Source of the DNA: Candidatus Tectomicrobia bacterium
GTDB taxonomy: Bacteria; UBA8248
Direction of reading: 5' to 3'
Length of the DNA: 64,000 nt
NCBI GenBank assembly: GCA_016192135.1
Contig: JACPUR010000038.1
Location: 134,157-198,156, forward strand
A program made the position numbers and the translations under genes. Shown here one piece after another: positions 16,550 to 25,802 of this stretch. Numbering within the stretch: the first letter of the stretch is position 1; each line of letters opens with the position of its first letter. The notes below the pieces were generated by a model that ran no database searches, was not told the DNA's origin, and saw only the letters and a list, made by a program, of their open reading frames with translations.

Positions 16550-18670
16550 TCAGAACTCCTCCTCGTACTCGTAGCGCAGGCCGGCCGGGTCGTCCGGGTC
16601 GGCTTGCCTCACCCGCCCGGCTTCCCGGCCCTCCGGCGCGGGCGCCCCGCCCGCCCCCGAAGGCTCCTCCTCCAGCGACCAGCGCTCGTAGGCCCCCTCC
16701 GGGAGCTCGGCCACGTAGCGCGAGAGCCGGGAGAAGGACCGCATGCGGACGGTGTCGCTCTCGGTCATGGGCTGGCAGAGGTGGAGCTCGTCCTTGGCCC
16801 GGGTAACGGCCACGTAGAACAGCCGCCTCTCCTCCTCCTCCCCCTCCGGGTCCGAGAGCGCCCGGGGGTTCGGGAAGCGGCTGTCCGTCAGCCAGATGAG
16901 GAACACCACCTTCCACTCCAGTCCCTTCGCCTGGTGGACGGAGCTTAGCACAACCTTCTCCTCGGGCCCCTCGTCGCCCGGCCCCGCCGTCTCGGCCGCC
17001 ACGGTGCCCATCAGGGCGAGCTCCGAGAGGAAGCGCTCGGCCGTGTCGTACTGCATGGCGAACTCGGCGAGCTGGCGGATATCCTCGGCGCGGGCCGGGG
17101 CATTGTCGAAGGTGGCCTCGGCGAAGCCTTCGTAGAAGCGGTCGAGGACCAGCATGATCATCTCGGTCGGCGGCACGGCCGCCGCCTCGGGCGGGCGGTT
17201 GAGTCCGGCCAAGTCGGCGATGAGGGCGCGGAAATCCTCGAAGGCGGGGCGGGCTCCCTTGGGGACGATGCCGGCCCCCTGCTCCCACAGCCAGCGGACG
17301 GGGTCCTTCTGGACCCGGAGGTGGTCCCAGATGCGGTCGGCGGTGGCGGCCCCCACCTTGGGCAGGAGGCGCAGGGCCCGCTTCCAGGCCAGCTCGTCCG
17401 CCGGGGAGCTGACCAGGCGGAGGAAGGCGGTGACGTCCTTGATATGGCGCTGCTCGAAGAAGCGCAGACCGCTGCGGATCTCGAACGGAATCCCCCGCCG
17501 GGTGAGCTCCATCTGGAGCTCCATCGAATGGTAGTGGGCCCGGTAGAGGACGGCCATCTCGGAGAGGGGGGTACCCTCGTCTTGCAGCGCGAGGATGCGC
17601 TGGGCCACGAAATCGGCCTGCTGGAGCACGTCCCGGGCGGGAATCAGGGCCGGAAGGGTGCCCGGGCCCCGGGTGGTCCGCAGGTGCTTCTCGAACTGGC
17701 GCTTGTTCCGGGCGATGGAGGCGTTGGCCAGGGCGAGGATGGACTCGGTGCTGCGGTAGTTCGTCTCCAGGCGGAAGAGCCGGGTGCCCGGGTGGCGCTC
17801 GGGGAAGCTGATAATGTTCTCGAAGTGCGCCCCCCGGAAGCTGTAGATGCTCTGGGCGTCGTCCCCCACCACGGCCAGGTTGCCGCGCGGCCCGGCGATG
17901 AGGTCCACGATCTCGGCCTGCACCTTGTTCGTGTCCTGGTATTCGTCCACCAGGATGTAGCGGAAGCGCTCCCGGTAGCTGCGCCTCACCTCCTCGCGCT
18001 CGGACAGAAGCCCCCGGGTGAAGGCCAGGAGGTCCGAGAAGTCCATGGCATTGACATCTCGCTTCCGCTGGGCGAAGCGCTCGGCCACGCGTTCGATGTC
18101 CCCGATCCGGTCGGCTAGGTATGGGGTTTTTTCCAGCACTGCGTCCGCCACCGTCCGGTCAGTGTCAGCGGCGAAGGCGAAGATGGACTCCAGGACGTTC
18201 CCCTTGGGAAAGTGCTTCTCCTTCGGGTCGATGCCCGCGAGCTTGATGCACTCGTGGGCCAAGTCGGCGGCGTCCTCGCGGTCGAGGATGGTGAAGTTCG
18301 GAGGGAAGCCGATGAAGCGCCCGTGCTCCCGGAGGATGAGGTTCCCCACGTGGTGAAAGGTGCCTCCCCAGACCCGCCGCACGTCGCTCTGGATGAGGGT
18401 GGCGGCCCGGTGGAGCATCTCCCGCGCCGCCTTGTTCGTGAAGGTGACGAGGAGGATGGCCTCCGGATGGACGCCTTCCTCGATCAGGCGGGCCAGCCGG
18501 TAGGTGACGGTGCGGGTTTTTCCGCTCCCCGCGCCCGCGATGACGAGCAGGGGACCCTCCCCGGCCAGGACCACCTCCAGCTGCTGGGGGTTGAGCTCGG
18601 CAGCGTAATCGATGCGCCCGGAAAGCGAGCGGGGGGGCCGCCTGAGCGTGTATTTTCGCGGTTCTGCCAT
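16550..18670 (-). CDS. UvrD/Rep-type ATP-dependent DNA helicase
   Basis: 706 residues. Superfamily 1A helicase: Q-motif region LNPQQLEVVLAGEGP, Walker A AGAGSGKT (45-52), Walker B DEYQDTNK, motif III VVGDDAQSIYSFRGA, motif IV FRLETNYRS, motif V VHQAKGLEWKVVFL and motif VI FYVAVTRAKDELHL. Length matches UvrD/Rep/PcrA. Unwinds DNA 3'-5' in repair or replication restart. The C-terminus is acidic. ATG 18670 follows AAAGGA; transcribed divergently from the small membrane protein. Confidence 0.95.
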   Translation of the reverse strand: MAEPRKYTLRRPPRSLSGRIDYAAELNPQQLEVVLAGEGPLLVIAGAGSGKTRTVTYRLARLIEEGVHPEAILLVTFTNKAAREMLHRAATLIQSDVRRVWGGTFHHVGNLILREHGRFIGFPPNFTILDREDAADLAHECIKLAGIDPKEKHFPKGNVLESIFAFAADTDRTVADAVLEKTPYLADRIGDIERVAERFAQRKRDVNAMDFSDLLAFTRGLLSEREEVRRSYRERFRYILVDEYQDTNKVQAEIVDLIAGPRGNLAVVGDDAQSIYSFRGAHFENIISFPERHPGTRLFRLETNYRSTESILALANASIARNKRQFEKHLRTTRGPGTLPALIPARDVLQQADFVAQRILALQDEGTPLSEMAVLYRAHYHSMELQMELTRRGIPFEIRSGLRFFEQRHIKDVTAFLRLVSSPADELAWKRALRLLPKVGAATADRIWDHLRVQKDPVRWLWEQGAGIVPKGARPAFEDFRALIADLAGLNRPPEAAAVPPTEMIMLVLDRFYEGFAEATFDNAPARAEDIRQLAEFAMQYDTAERFLSELALMGTVAAETAGPGDEGPEEKVVLSSVHQAKGLEWKVVFLIWLTDSRFPNPRALSDPEGEEEERRLFYVAVTRAKDELHLCQPMTESDTVRMRSFSRLSRYVAELPEGAYERWSLEEEPSGAGGAPAPEGREAGRVRQADPDDPAGLRYEYEEEF

Positions 18671-18709
18671 GGTCCTTTCGGCCTCTTCGCCCGGCGGAAA
18701 AGGAGTTTA

Positions 18710-18738
18710 TTGACACCCATCGGGGCCGGGAATACACT
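18710..18738 (+). promoter_or_regulatory. sigma70-type promoter
   Basis: TTGACA (18710-18715), 17-base spacer, TACACT (18733-18738): near-consensus boxes 30 bases before ATG 18768 of the small membrane protein. Confidence 0.75.
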
Positions 18739-18767
18739 TTAATTCAGGAGTCTTGAGGAGCCCGCCC

Positions 18768-18959
18768 ATGCGCAACTACCAGACACTCCTCGACGGCATG
18801 GCCCTCGGGTTCTTTCTGGGATTTCTTGCCTTCTATCTTCTCTACCGCTTCAAGGCCGCCCGGCCGAAAAAACCAAAGAGCGAGATCGACCGCCTGGTCG
18901 ACGATATCCACCGCTACTACCGCCGGGTGTCGGAAGGCAAGCGCGAAGACGTCGAGTAA
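18768..18959 (+). CDS. small single-pass membrane protein
   Basis: 63 residues from ATG 18768, with GAGGAG seven bases upstream; a TTG 15 bases earlier is in frame but less likely. One hydrophobic helix (GMALGFFLGFLAFYLLYRF) followed by a basic cytoplasmic tail (KAARPKKPKSEIDRLVDDIH). Not assignable to a family. It has its own near-consensus promoter and sits between the helicase and a convergent phosphatase gene. Confidence 0.75.
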   Translation: MRNYQTLLDGMALGFFLGFLAFYLLYRFKAARPKKPKSEIDRLVDDIHRYYRRVSEGKREDVE

Positions 18960-19007
18960 ATCGGTCCATCCTTCGCCCGCCGATCGCCACGGCCGCGCGC
19001 TATGGCC

Positions 19008-19646
19008 TCAGAGGTACGGGCTCCCCTCCGTGTTCGTGATGCCCTTCAGATGCGCCAGCCCGTTCATGGTGACGACGTTCCAGCCGCGCGTGGGGGAATG
19101 CTCGACGAGATTGTGAGCGGCGTTGAACTGGCGGATGCGGCGGAAGGCGTTCAGATCGATCCCCAGTGCTCGGCACAGGATGGCCGTGATGGCCAGGTTG
19201 TGGCTGACGGCGGCGACAGTGTCGTGGGGATGGGCGAGGAGCATGTCTTCCAGAGCGGCCCAGGCGCGCTCCTGGAGTTCGGCCAGGGTTTCCCCTCCGG
19301 GCATCCGCAGGCGGGCCGGGTTGCTGCGCCAGTCGTCCATGAAGCCGTTGAACCGCGCGTCGATCTCCTCGGTGGTGAGCCCCTCCAGCTCGCCCTGATT
19401 CAGCTCCGCCAGGCGGGGTTCCAGCCGCACATCGAGGCCCAGGGAAGCGGCGATCACCTCGGCCGTCTGGCGGGCCCGGGTGAGATGGCTGCTGTAGACC
19501 GCCGTGATGAGCTTTCCGCGCACGAGCTCGGCCAGCGCCCTGGCCTGGAGGCGTCCTCTCTCGTTCAGCGGGGTTCCCGAGACGCCCTGGATGCGGCGCT
19601 GGACATTCCAATCCGTCTCGCCGTGGCGCAGAAGGTAGAGGAGCAA
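19008..19646 (-). CDS. histidine phosphatase (phosphoglycerate mutase-like)
   Basis: 212 residues starting at TTG 19646. Branch-1 histidine phosphatase: LLRHGETDWNVQRRIQG holds the phospho-accepting RHG; the second conserved region is VYSSHLTRARQTAE; Glu in LAELNQGELEG; the second catalytic His in VAAVSHNLAITAI. Fits alpha-ribazole phosphatase, GpmB or other small phosphatases; no cobalamin genes are nearby, so the substrate is open. Located just downstream of the DUF151 nuclease on the same strand and probably cotranscribed with miaB. Confidence 0.9.
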   Translation of the reverse strand: MLLYLLRHGETDWNVQRRIQGVSGTPLNERGRLQARALAELVRGKLITAVYSSHLTRARQTAEVIAASLGLDVRLEPRLAELNQGELEGLTTEEIDARFNGFMDDWRSNPARLRMPGGETLAELQERAWAALEDMLLAHPHDTVAAVSHNLAITAILCRALGIDLNAFRRIRQFNAAHNLVEHSPTRGWNVVTMNGLAHLKGITNTEGSPYL

Positions 19647-19692
19647 GGGCCTGAACTCCGCGCCCGGTGGCCGGGCGGGGGTGGGGGCGGGA

Positions 19693-20238
19693 TCAGTTCT
19701 CGAACTTCATGAAGTCCTCGGGCTTGAGATTCTCGAGCCAGCGCTTCACGTCCTCGGGATTCTCCTGCATCTTTTCCTCGGCGCCTTCCTTCTCGCCTTC
19801 CTTCCCGCCGCCCTCCGCTTCCTTCGCCTCGGCCTCGTTGAACTCGATGCTCTTGGCCTCTTCCAGCACCTTTTCGACGACGAAGATGGGGGCCTTCGTC
19901 CGGAGGGCGATGGCGATGGCGTCCGACGGCCGGGAATCGATCACGATCTCCGAACCGTTGAGGGTGAGGTAGATCTCCGCATAGAACGTATTGTCCTTCA
20001 GATCGTTCACCACAATCCGGCTCACCTTGCCCTTGATCCCGCTGATGAGGTTGCGGATCAGATCGTGGGTCATGGGCCGGGGGGTCTGGAAGTTCTCGAT
20101 CTCTCGCGCGATCGCGTGGGCCTCGAAAATCCCGACCCAGATGGGGAGGGCCCGCTCACCCTCCGTCTCCCGGAGGATGACGATCGGTACGTTGGTCAGA
20201 GGGTCGAGTGTGAGACCTTTGACCTTCATTTCGATCAT
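19693..20238 (-). CDS. bifunctional nuclease family protein (DUF151)
   Basis: 181 residues. [60 protein letters not shown] and [15 protein letters not shown] are the hallmark segments of the DUF151/BFN family, some members of which have RNase and DNase activity. The C-terminus adds a Lys/Glu-rich stretch and [18 protein letters not shown]. Its ATG overlaps the miaB stop by 4 bases, so it is translationally coupled to miaB. Confidence 0.92.
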   Translation of the reverse strand: MIEMKVKGLTLDPLTNVPIVILRETEGERALPIWVGIFEAHAIAREIENFQTPRPMTHDLIRNLISGIKGKVSRIVVNDLKDNTFYAEIYLTLNGSEIVIDSRPSDAIAIALRTKAPIFVVEKVLEEAKSIEFNEAEAKEAEGGGKEGEKEGAEEKMQENPEDVKRWLENLKPEDFMKFEN

Positions 20239-21614
20239 GGGCCTGAATCCTCCATCAGTACCGAATCAGGCGGCCAAATTCCGCCCAGGGCGTGCAAACC
20301 GCCCCGCAGAACCTTCACGTCCACCAGGTCGCCCGGCCGGGGCGCCGGACCATCCACGATGAATTGTACCCTGTGATTGCCCCGGCTGCGACCCGAGAAT
20401 CCCGCGACCCCCCTGTCCTCCTGGCAGCCCTGGCAGGGCGAGGCGCCCTCCCAGGCGCCCTCCACCATGACCTCGAGCACCTGGCCCTCGAGCTCCCGGT
20501 GAAGGTCCTCGGTCATCCGGCGCTGGAGGCGGAGGGCCTCCTCGAAGCGCTCGGCCATGGCCTCCTCGGGCACCCGGCCTGGCATGGCGGCGGCCGGCGT
20601 CCCGGGCCTCGGTGAGTATTTAAACATAAAAATGCTGTCAAAGCGCGCCCGGTGAAGAATTTCAAGCGTCTTTTCAAAATCCCGGTCCGTCTCCCCGGGA
20701 AATCCCACGATTACGTCCGAGGTAAGCACCCCACCCGGCACGTGCTTGCGGAATAAATCCACCTTCGCCAGGTATTCCTCCCCCGTATAGCCCCTCTCCA
20801 TGCGGCGGAGCACCTCGTTCGAGCCCGCCTGGAAGGGCAGGTGAAGGTGCTCGCAGACTTTCGCGCACTCCCCCATGGCCGCCACCATGTCCAAGTCGCA
20901 GTCCTTGGGGTGGGAGGTCATGAAGCGGACGCGGAGGAGGCCCCCCACCTCGTCCAAGCGCCGCAGGAGGCCTCCGAAGGTCAGCCCGCCCGGCGTCTTC
21001 CGGCCATAGGAGTTGACGTTCTGGCCGAGCAGGGTGACCTCCCTGAAGCCCTCCGCGACGGCCTTCTCCACCTCCTCGACGATGAGCGGGCTCGGCTTGC
21101 TCCACTCCGGGCCGCGCGTGTAGGGAACCACGCAGAAGGTGCAGAAGTTGTCGCAGCCCCGGGCGATGCTCACCCAGGCGCTCAGATCCCCCTCCCTCCG
21201 GATGGGGGCGACTTCCGTGAAATCTGGCTCCACGGGGGCCACGTCCACGACGCGGCCTTCCGTCATCCGGCCGAGCAGGCGGGGGAGTTCCGCGATGTTC
21301 TGGGTGCCGAACACCAGGTCCACGGCCGGCTGGCGCTTCGCGATCCCCTCCCCTTCCCGGGTGGCGAAGCAGCCGCAGACGGCGATCTTGAGGCCCGGCT
21401 TCTCCTTCTTGAGACGGCTCAGGCGGCCGAGCTGGCTGAAAACCTTCTGCTCGGCCCGCTCCCGGATGGAGCACGTGTTGAGCAGGATGAGGTCGGCCGT
21501 CTCGAAATTCTCCGACCGCTCGTAGCCCTCCCGCTCCAGATGGCCGGTGATGGTTTCGGTGTCGTAGCGGTTCATCTGGCAGCCGTAGGTGAAAATCGAA
21601 AAGCGCTTGGCCAA
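20235..21614 (-). CDS. miaB: tRNA-2-methylthio-N6-dimethylallyladenosine synthase MiaB
   Basis: 459 residues. N-terminal UPF0004 domain with three cluster cysteines (Cys12 in [12 protein letters not shown], Cys48 in [10 protein letters not shown], Cys82 in [10 protein letters not shown]); radical-SAM cluster Cys154, Cys158 and Cys161 ([11 protein letters not shown]); C-terminal TRAM domain. Methylthiolates i6A37 of tRNAs reading UNN codons. The R.GPEWSKP and LGQNVNSYG motifs favour MiaB over MtaB or RimO. Led by a near-consensus promoter; followed by a coupled DUF151 gene. Confidence 0.95.
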   Translation of the reverse strand: MAKRFSIFTYGCQMNRYDTETITGHLEREGYERSENFETADLILLNTCSIRERAEQKVFSQLGRLSRLKKEKPGLKIAVCGCFATREGEGIAKRQPAVDLVFGTQNIAELPRLLGRMTEGRVVDVAPVEPDFTEVAPIRREGDLSAWVSIARGCDNFCTFCVVPYTRGPEWSKPSPLIVEEVEKAVAEGFREVTLLGQNVNSYGRKTPGGLTFGGLLRRLDEVGGLLRVRFMTSHPKDCDLDMVAAMGECAKVCEHLHLPFQAGSNEVLRRMERGYTGEEYLAKVDLFRKHVPGGVLTSDVIVGFPGETDRDFEKTLEILHRARFDSIFMFKYSPRPGTPAAAMPGRVPEEAMAERFEEALRLQRRMTEDLHRELEGQVLEVMVEGAWEGASPCQGCQEDRGVAGFSGRSRGNHRVQFIVDGPAPRPGDLVDVKVLRGGLHALGGIWPPDSVLMEDSGP

Positions 21615-21651
21615 CGGAAGCTCCCTGGTTCAAGGGACAGGGTAAAAATCC

Positions 21652-21680
21652 ATATTGCGAAAGGGTTCTAAACGTGTCAA
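21652..21680 (-). promoter_or_regulatory. sigma70-type promoter for miaB
   Basis: On the minus strand TTGACA (21680-21675), 17-base spacer, CAATAT (21657-21652), 38 bases before the miaB ATG. The -35 box sits inside a perfect palindrome GTCAA-C-TTGAC (21676-21686) that could be an operator. Confidence 0.7.
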
Positions 21681-21774
21681 CTTGACGTTCCGCCCAAAGG
21701 TCTTTTTTTCCAAAACATTTGAATGGGTTGGAGGAAGCGCCATTCGCGCTATCTGCTTCCACGGGAGACGGGAG

Positions 21775-22347
21775 ATGGATGGGGGCGGCGCCTTCCTCCG
21801 GGCCGCGCGGCTTCTCGGCCGGACGGCGGAGAGGGCCGGCTTCTTCGCCCAGGCGCTCACCCCGGCCTGGCCCCAGCCGCCCGGTTCCCCCGACCGCGCC
21901 TTCGCCCGCCTGAGCCCCGCGCCGATCCTGGACCTGAATGCGCCCTGGCGGTTCCACCTCGAAGTGGTGTCCGATCCTACCCTGGCCGTCATCCCGCCAA
22001 TGGGGAACGCCCTCCTCCCCGGCGGCAGGCTCCTGGTGAATTCACCGTCCTCTCCCGCCTCTCCGGACGGGGGGCCCCGGGTGCACTGGGCCGATTTCTC
22101 CGCCCTCGCCGCCCTCCACCGGGGAGAGCTGGCGGCCGGCCTGGCGGCGGGCGCCTGCGCGATCCTCGGGACGATCGCCCCCGAGATGCCCCTGGGCATC
22201 CATCTCATCGAGGCCCTCCTGGCCGAGGGCGGCGAGGGGCTGGCCGGCCCCGCCTCCCTGGCCCTCGCCCGGGCCTCCTTCGTGGCCGCTCAATCCGCCC
22301 GCCCTGCCGCGCCGTCGGGCCCGGCCCGGGGAGGGATGGAGAATTGA
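21775..22347 (+). CDS. orphan 2-oxoacid:ferredoxin oxidoreductase gamma-like protein
   Basis: 190 residues from ATG 21775 with GGGAG seven bases upstream. The pattern follows the gamma domain of pyruvate/2-ketoisovalerate:ferredoxin oxidoreductases: a glycine-rich start with long helix (GGGAFLRAARLLGRTAERAG), RAFARLS, VVSDPTLAVIPP, LLPGGRLLVNSP, WADFSALA, ACAILGTIAPEMPLGIHLIE. It lacks the alpha, beta and delta partners and is rich in Ala and Pro, so it is probably not part of a normal enzyme. Its stop overlaps the next ATG (TGATG), implying coupling with the glycosidase-like gene. Family assignment is inference from pattern only. Confidence 0.55.
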   Translation: MDGGGAFLRAARLLGRTAERAGFFAQALTPAWPQPPGSPDRAFARLSPAPILDLNAPWRFHLEVVSDPTLAVIPPMGNALLPGGRLLVNSPSSPASPDGGPRVHWADFSALAALHRGELAAGLAAGACAILGTIAPEMPLGIHLIEALLAEGGEGLAGPASLALARASFVAAQSARPAAPSGPARGGMEN

Positions 22348-23576
22348 TGCGCTTTCTCTTCCTCGCCGCTTCTTTCTTTATCCTTTTCCAGGCGGGCGGG
22401 AGCGGCTGCCTTGCGGAAGCGGCTCCGGCGCCCCCCCGGGGGGAGGTGGGCCTCTGGGTGCCCGCGGAGGGCCAGAACGCCACCTTGGACGACCCGAAGA
22501 GGATCCTCGCCCTCGCCGAGCGGGCCCGCGCCTCGGGCGTGACCGACCTGTATGTCCAGGTGTACCGGAGCGGCCGCGCCTGGTTCCCGACGAGGCTGGC
22601 GGACGATTCGCCCTCGCGCCGGGCGGGCCGGGAGCCCCTGGCCTATCTCCTCGAGCTGGCCTCCGCGCCTGGGGGCGGGGGGCGTCCGATCCGGGTCCAT
22701 GCCTGGATCAATGCTTTCGCGCTCGCCCGCAACCGGGAGGCCCCCCTCCTGCGCGAGCTGGGGCCGGAGGCCGTGCTCCGGGACCTGCACGGCCGCTCCC
22801 TGCTTGACTACCCGCCCGACGGCCGGCCCTCCTGGGCCTCCGGCTTCACGCTGGGAACGCCCGGCATCTATCTCGATCCGGGGCATCCCGGAGTGAGGCG
22901 CCGCCTGGCGGACATCGCCTCCGAGCTGGCCCGGCGCTACCCGGGGCTGGCGGGGGTCCACCTGGACTACATCCGCTACCCATACGCCCTGCCCATCTCG
23001 CCGGGCTCGCGCTTCGCGCCCCGCCTAGACTTCGGCTACGGGCGCGTCCCGGCGGAGCGCTTCCGGGCGGAGACAGGGTTCGCGGCCCCGGCGGGCGGCG
23101 TCCAGCGGAGCACGGCCGAGCACCAAGCCTGGGACGATTGGCGCCGGCGGCAGGTGACCGAGACGGTCCGGGAGGTGGACCGGGCGCTGCGGGCCCGGCA
23201 CCCGGGCCTTCTGCTCTCGGCGGCCGTCCTCCCGTGGGGGGATCGCGCCTACCTCTCCGCCTTCCAGGACTGGCGCGGCTGGCTGGAGAAGGGGCTCCTG
23301 GACAAGGCCGTGCTGATGAACTACACGCGCGACGAGATTTTGGCTCACCGGATCAGCCGCAGCGCCTCGGCGTGGCGCCTTCCCGCGGAGGAGGAGAACG
23401 GCCGGCGGAAAGGCCGGGTGCTCATCGGCCTGGGAGCCTATCTTTTCGGGGAGGATCCGGAGCCACTCTGGCGCCAGTGGCGCGGGGCGCTACGGTCGGG
23501 GGCGGACGGGGTGGTGGTCTTCTCCTACGACGCGATGCTCCGGCGCGGGCGTTACTGGAGGTTCCCGCTGCCCTGA
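22347..23576 (+). CDS. secreted glycosyl hydrolase-like protein (GHL10/DUF187 type)
   Basis: 409 residues. N-terminal signal peptide (MRFLFLAASFFILFQAGGSG). TIM-barrel glycosidase-like pattern: GLWVPAEGQNATLDDPKRI, VTDLYVQVYRSGRAWFPT, HAWINAFALARN, GIYLDPGHPGVRRRLADI, LAGVHLDYIRYPY (predicted catalytic Asp), LLSAAVLPWGD, DKAVLMNYTRD and GADGVVVFSYDA. Members are thought to act on cell-envelope glycans. ATG 22347 overlaps the upstream stop (TGATG). Confidence 0.88.
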   Translation: MRFLFLAASFFILFQAGGSGCLAEAAPAPPRGEVGLWVPAEGQNATLDDPKRILALAERARASGVTDLYVQVYRSGRAWFPTRLADDSPSRRAGREPLAYLLELASAPGGGGRPIRVHAWINAFALARNREAPLLRELGPEAVLRDLHGRSLLDYPPDGRPSWASGFTLGTPGIYLDPGHPGVRRRLADIASELARRYPGLAGVHLDYIRYPYALPISPGSRFAPRLDFGYGRVPAERFRAETGFAAPAGGVQRSTAEHQAWDDWRRRQVTETVREVDRALRARHPGLLLSAAVLPWGDRAYLSAFQDWRGWLEKGLLDKAVLMNYTRDEILAHRISRSASAWRLPAEEENGRRKGRVLIGLGAYLFGEDPEPLWRQWRGALRSGADGVVVFSYDAMLRRGRYWRFPLP

Positions 23577-23771
23577 TTCCCGCAATTTTATTGAGGATTC
23601 GGGCGATCAGGCTTGCAAATCCAGCGGATTCTCGTTAAGATTCCGCCCCGGAATTGACCCCCGCCCGCGATTCTCACCCCCGGCGCTGACCGGGCCTGAC
23701 GAAAGCCGCCCTGTGTCGAGCCCGCATTTTCCGCCCATGGAACCGCATCTTGCGGACCAGGAGATGGAGAA

Positions 23772-24044
23772 ATGAATAAAGGGGATCTGGTCGAAGCCAT
23801 CGCCAAGCAGACGGATCTGAGCAAATCGGGGGCCGAGGCGGTCGTGAACGCCTTCGTCTCCACGGTCACAGGCGCGCTCAAGAAGGGGGACAAGGTCACC
23901 CTGACCGGGTTCGGGACCTTCAGCATCTCCAAGCGCGGCCCGCGCAAAGCGAGGAACCCAAGAACGGGCGAGACGATCCAGGTTAAGGCGTCCAAGGTTC
24001 CCCGGTTCAAGGCGGGAGCGGGGCTCAAGAGCGCCGTCAAGTAG
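23772..24044 (+). CDS. HU-family DNA-binding protein
   Basis: 90 residues, GGAGATGGAGAA before the ATG. Typical HU: MNKGDLVEAIAKQTDLSKS, TLTGFGTFSISKRGPRKARN, PRTGETIQVKASKVPRFKAG. The flexible DNA-binding arm with Arg-Asn-Pro is intact. Abundant nucleoid protein that bends DNA. Single gene ended by a strong bidirectional hairpin. Confidence 0.96.
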   Translation: MNKGDLVEAIAKQTDLSKSGAEAVVNAFVSTVTGALKKGDKVTLTGFGTFSISKRGPRKARNPRTGETIQVKASKVPRFKAGAGLKSAVK

Positions 24045-24070
24045 CACGCTAGAGCAAGCGTACCTTAGCT

Positions 24071-24108
24071 GAAGCAGCGCGGGCGGGGAGCCGAGGCTCC
24101 CCTGCTTC
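24071..24108. terminator. bidirectional intrinsic terminator
   Basis: GGGGAGCC-GA-GGCTCCCC core stem (24085-24102), extended outward by GAAGCA/TGCTTC, followed by TT-containing sequence. Lies between the convergent HU gene and the 24132 gene. Confidence 0.7.
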
Positions 24109-24131
24109 GCTTTCGGCCGGGGCCAGGCGTC

Positions 24132-24941
24132 CTATTGATCTTCCGCCGCCAGGCTTCCTTCCCCCGCCCATGCCCCGCGGTCCGCGAGCGCCGCGACGGC
24201 CCCCTCCACGAACTCCTCGTAATCCCCCGCCCTCTCCGCCGCGGCGAGGATGAGCTCCCGCGCCCGGGCGGTGTTCTCCTCGCTGTAGGGCAGGCGGAGC
24301 TTCCGAAGGATGATCTTCGTCCGCCCGTCCAGGTAGAGGGAGTCGATGCCGTACATGCTCCCGTAGAACCGGGCCGGGGCGCCCTGGCTCCTCTCCACCT
24401 TCGCGGGCTCGCAGCCGTACAGGAGCGCGATGCCCTCGACGAACTCCCGCCGCTGCTCGTCCGTCATCCCGGTGCGCATGCCGCTCATGATCAGGGGCAC
24501 GCTCCGGTCGTCCCGGTAGATGCAGTAGTCCACCGCGATTTCGACGAGGACGTGCGCCAGGTAGTGGGCCGACCGAAGGTCCAGGTCCTGGCCCATCTCG
24601 CGGGCGAAGTCCCGCACCAGGGGGATGAGGCCGGCGCCCCGGCGGTAGGTGTAGCCTTTCTTCTCGTGGGGATCGAGGCCGGAGGCCGCCTTTTCGCGCG
24701 TCCCGTAGTGGCAGAAGTTGTCCACCACGATGTGGCACTTGACCCAGACCAGCTTGGGGTAGCGCGTCAGCGCCCCCGCCGGCGGGGCGAAGACGTGGGT
24801 TTCGCGTGCGCGGAATTCCTGGGAAAGCGGCAGGCTGTCCGGCGAGACGTTGTAGACGTAGAGATCGAGCTCTTCCTCGGGAGGCGTCTCCCCGTGCCCC
24901 AGCAGGCGGCGCAGGATCAGCGTGTGGCAGTTCGTCAGCAA
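24132..24941 (-). CDS. hypothetical protein, possible zinc-dependent phospholipase C-like
   Basis: 269 residues, TTG 24941 with AGGA eight bases upstream. Helical protein with histidine/aspartate patterns KCHIVVDNFCHYGTREK and LRSAHYLAHVLVEIAVDYCI, reminiscent of the H-x-x-x-D...H-x-x-x-E helices of zinc-dependent phospholipase C/P1-nuclease-like metalloproteins. No signal peptide, and family membership is only suggested by these motifs. It lies 21 bases downstream of the MBL hydrolase on the same strand and may be in one operon with it, the cyclase and the kinase. Confidence 0.65.
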   Translation of the reverse strand: MLTNCHTLILRRLLGHGETPPEEELDLYVYNVSPDSLPLSQEFRARETHVFAPPAGALTRYPKLVWVKCHIVVDNFCHYGTREKAASGLDPHEKKGYTYRRGAGLIPLVRDFAREMGQDLDLRSAHYLAHVLVEIAVDYCIYRDDRSVPLIMSGMRTGMTDEQRREFVEGIALLYGCEPAKVERSQGAPARFYGSMYGIDSLYLDGRTKIILRKLRLPYSEENTARARELILAAAERAGDYEEFVEGAVAALADRGAWAGEGSLAAEDQ

Positions 24942-24962
24942 GAAGGCTTCCTCACGACGGCC

Positions 24963-25790
24963 TCATGGCCCGGCCAGGCGGTACCGGCCCTCCTCCTCCC
25001 GCACCTTCCCCTCTTCGGCCAGCTTCTGCAACTGCGCGCGGACCATCTGCGCGGCCATGCCGAGGCGCCGCTCCTCGAGGTCGGGATAGACCTGCCGGGC
25101 GATGAGCTCCGGGGCATCCAGCCCCCCGGCCAAGCATCCAAGTATCTGCGCCTCGCGCTGGGCCCGGTGCAGGAGCAGGTCCCGGATCCGCCGGGCCGGG
25201 TCCCGGACGATCGGCCCGTGCCCCGGGTAGATGGTCCGGGGGTTGAGCGCCAGGAGGCGCTCCAGGGTGCGCTGGTAGTCGAGCAGCCGGCCGAAGGGCG
25301 GCTGGATGGAGGTCGTCGTCGGGAGGAGCACGTTGTCCCCTCCGAAGAGGACGCGCTCCTCCTCCCACCAGAAGGAGAGATGCCCGGGCGAGTGCCCCGG
25401 GGTGAGGAGGGCCTCCAGCTCCATCTCCCCGAAGCGCAGCCGGGCGCCCTCCTCGATGGGCTCGATTTCCTTCAGGGAGGGCTGCCGGTCCTTCATCAGG
25501 GGAATCTCGATGGGGTGCGCCAGCATCCTGGCTCCCGTGGCTTCATGTACGGCGGCGGCACCGCCCATGTGGTCCCGGTGGAAGTGGGTGAGGATGAGCA
25601 TGTCGAGCCCGTCCGGCGCGGCCTCCTTGAGCCAGGCCGCCAGCTCCCCCGCCGTCTCGGCATAGCCGGCGTCCAGGAGGGCGAGGGGCTTCCGGCCGAC
25701 CAGGATCACGTTCACGTGATCCATGAAGAGGCCCGGCGGAGCGGGAATGCGGCGGACGCGGATCAGGTCGCCGTGCGGTCCGGATGACAA
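24963..25790 (-). CDS. metallo-beta-lactamase-fold hydrolase
   Basis: 275 residues from TTG 25790. Metal motif HFHRDHMGG (HxHxDH), further ligands in PGHSPGHLSFWW and FGGDNVLL, and IYPGHGPIVRD. The C-terminal about 75 residues (LHRAQREAQIL..., QVYPDLEERRLGMAAQMVRA) resemble the winged-helix tail of LACTB2/glyoxalase-II-like members. Probably a hydrolase of thioesters, lactones or RNA; specificity unknown. The start lies 12 bases past the cyclase stop, consistent with one operon. Confidence 0.88.
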   Translation of the reverse strand: MSSGPHGDLIRVRRIPAPPGLFMDHVNVILVGRKPLALLDAGYAETAGELAAWLKEAAPDGLDMLILTHFHRDHMGGAAAVHEATGARMLAHPIEIPLMKDRQPSLKEIEPIEEGARLRFGEMELEALLTPGHSPGHLSFWWEEERVLFGGDNVLLPTTTSIQPPFGRLLDYQRTLERLLALNPRTIYPGHGPIVRDPARRIRDLLLHRAQREAQILGCLAGGLDAPELIARQVYPDLEERRLGMAAQMVRAQLQKLAEEGKVREEEGRYRLAGP

Positions 25791-25802
25791 TGCAGGGCTG
25801 TC

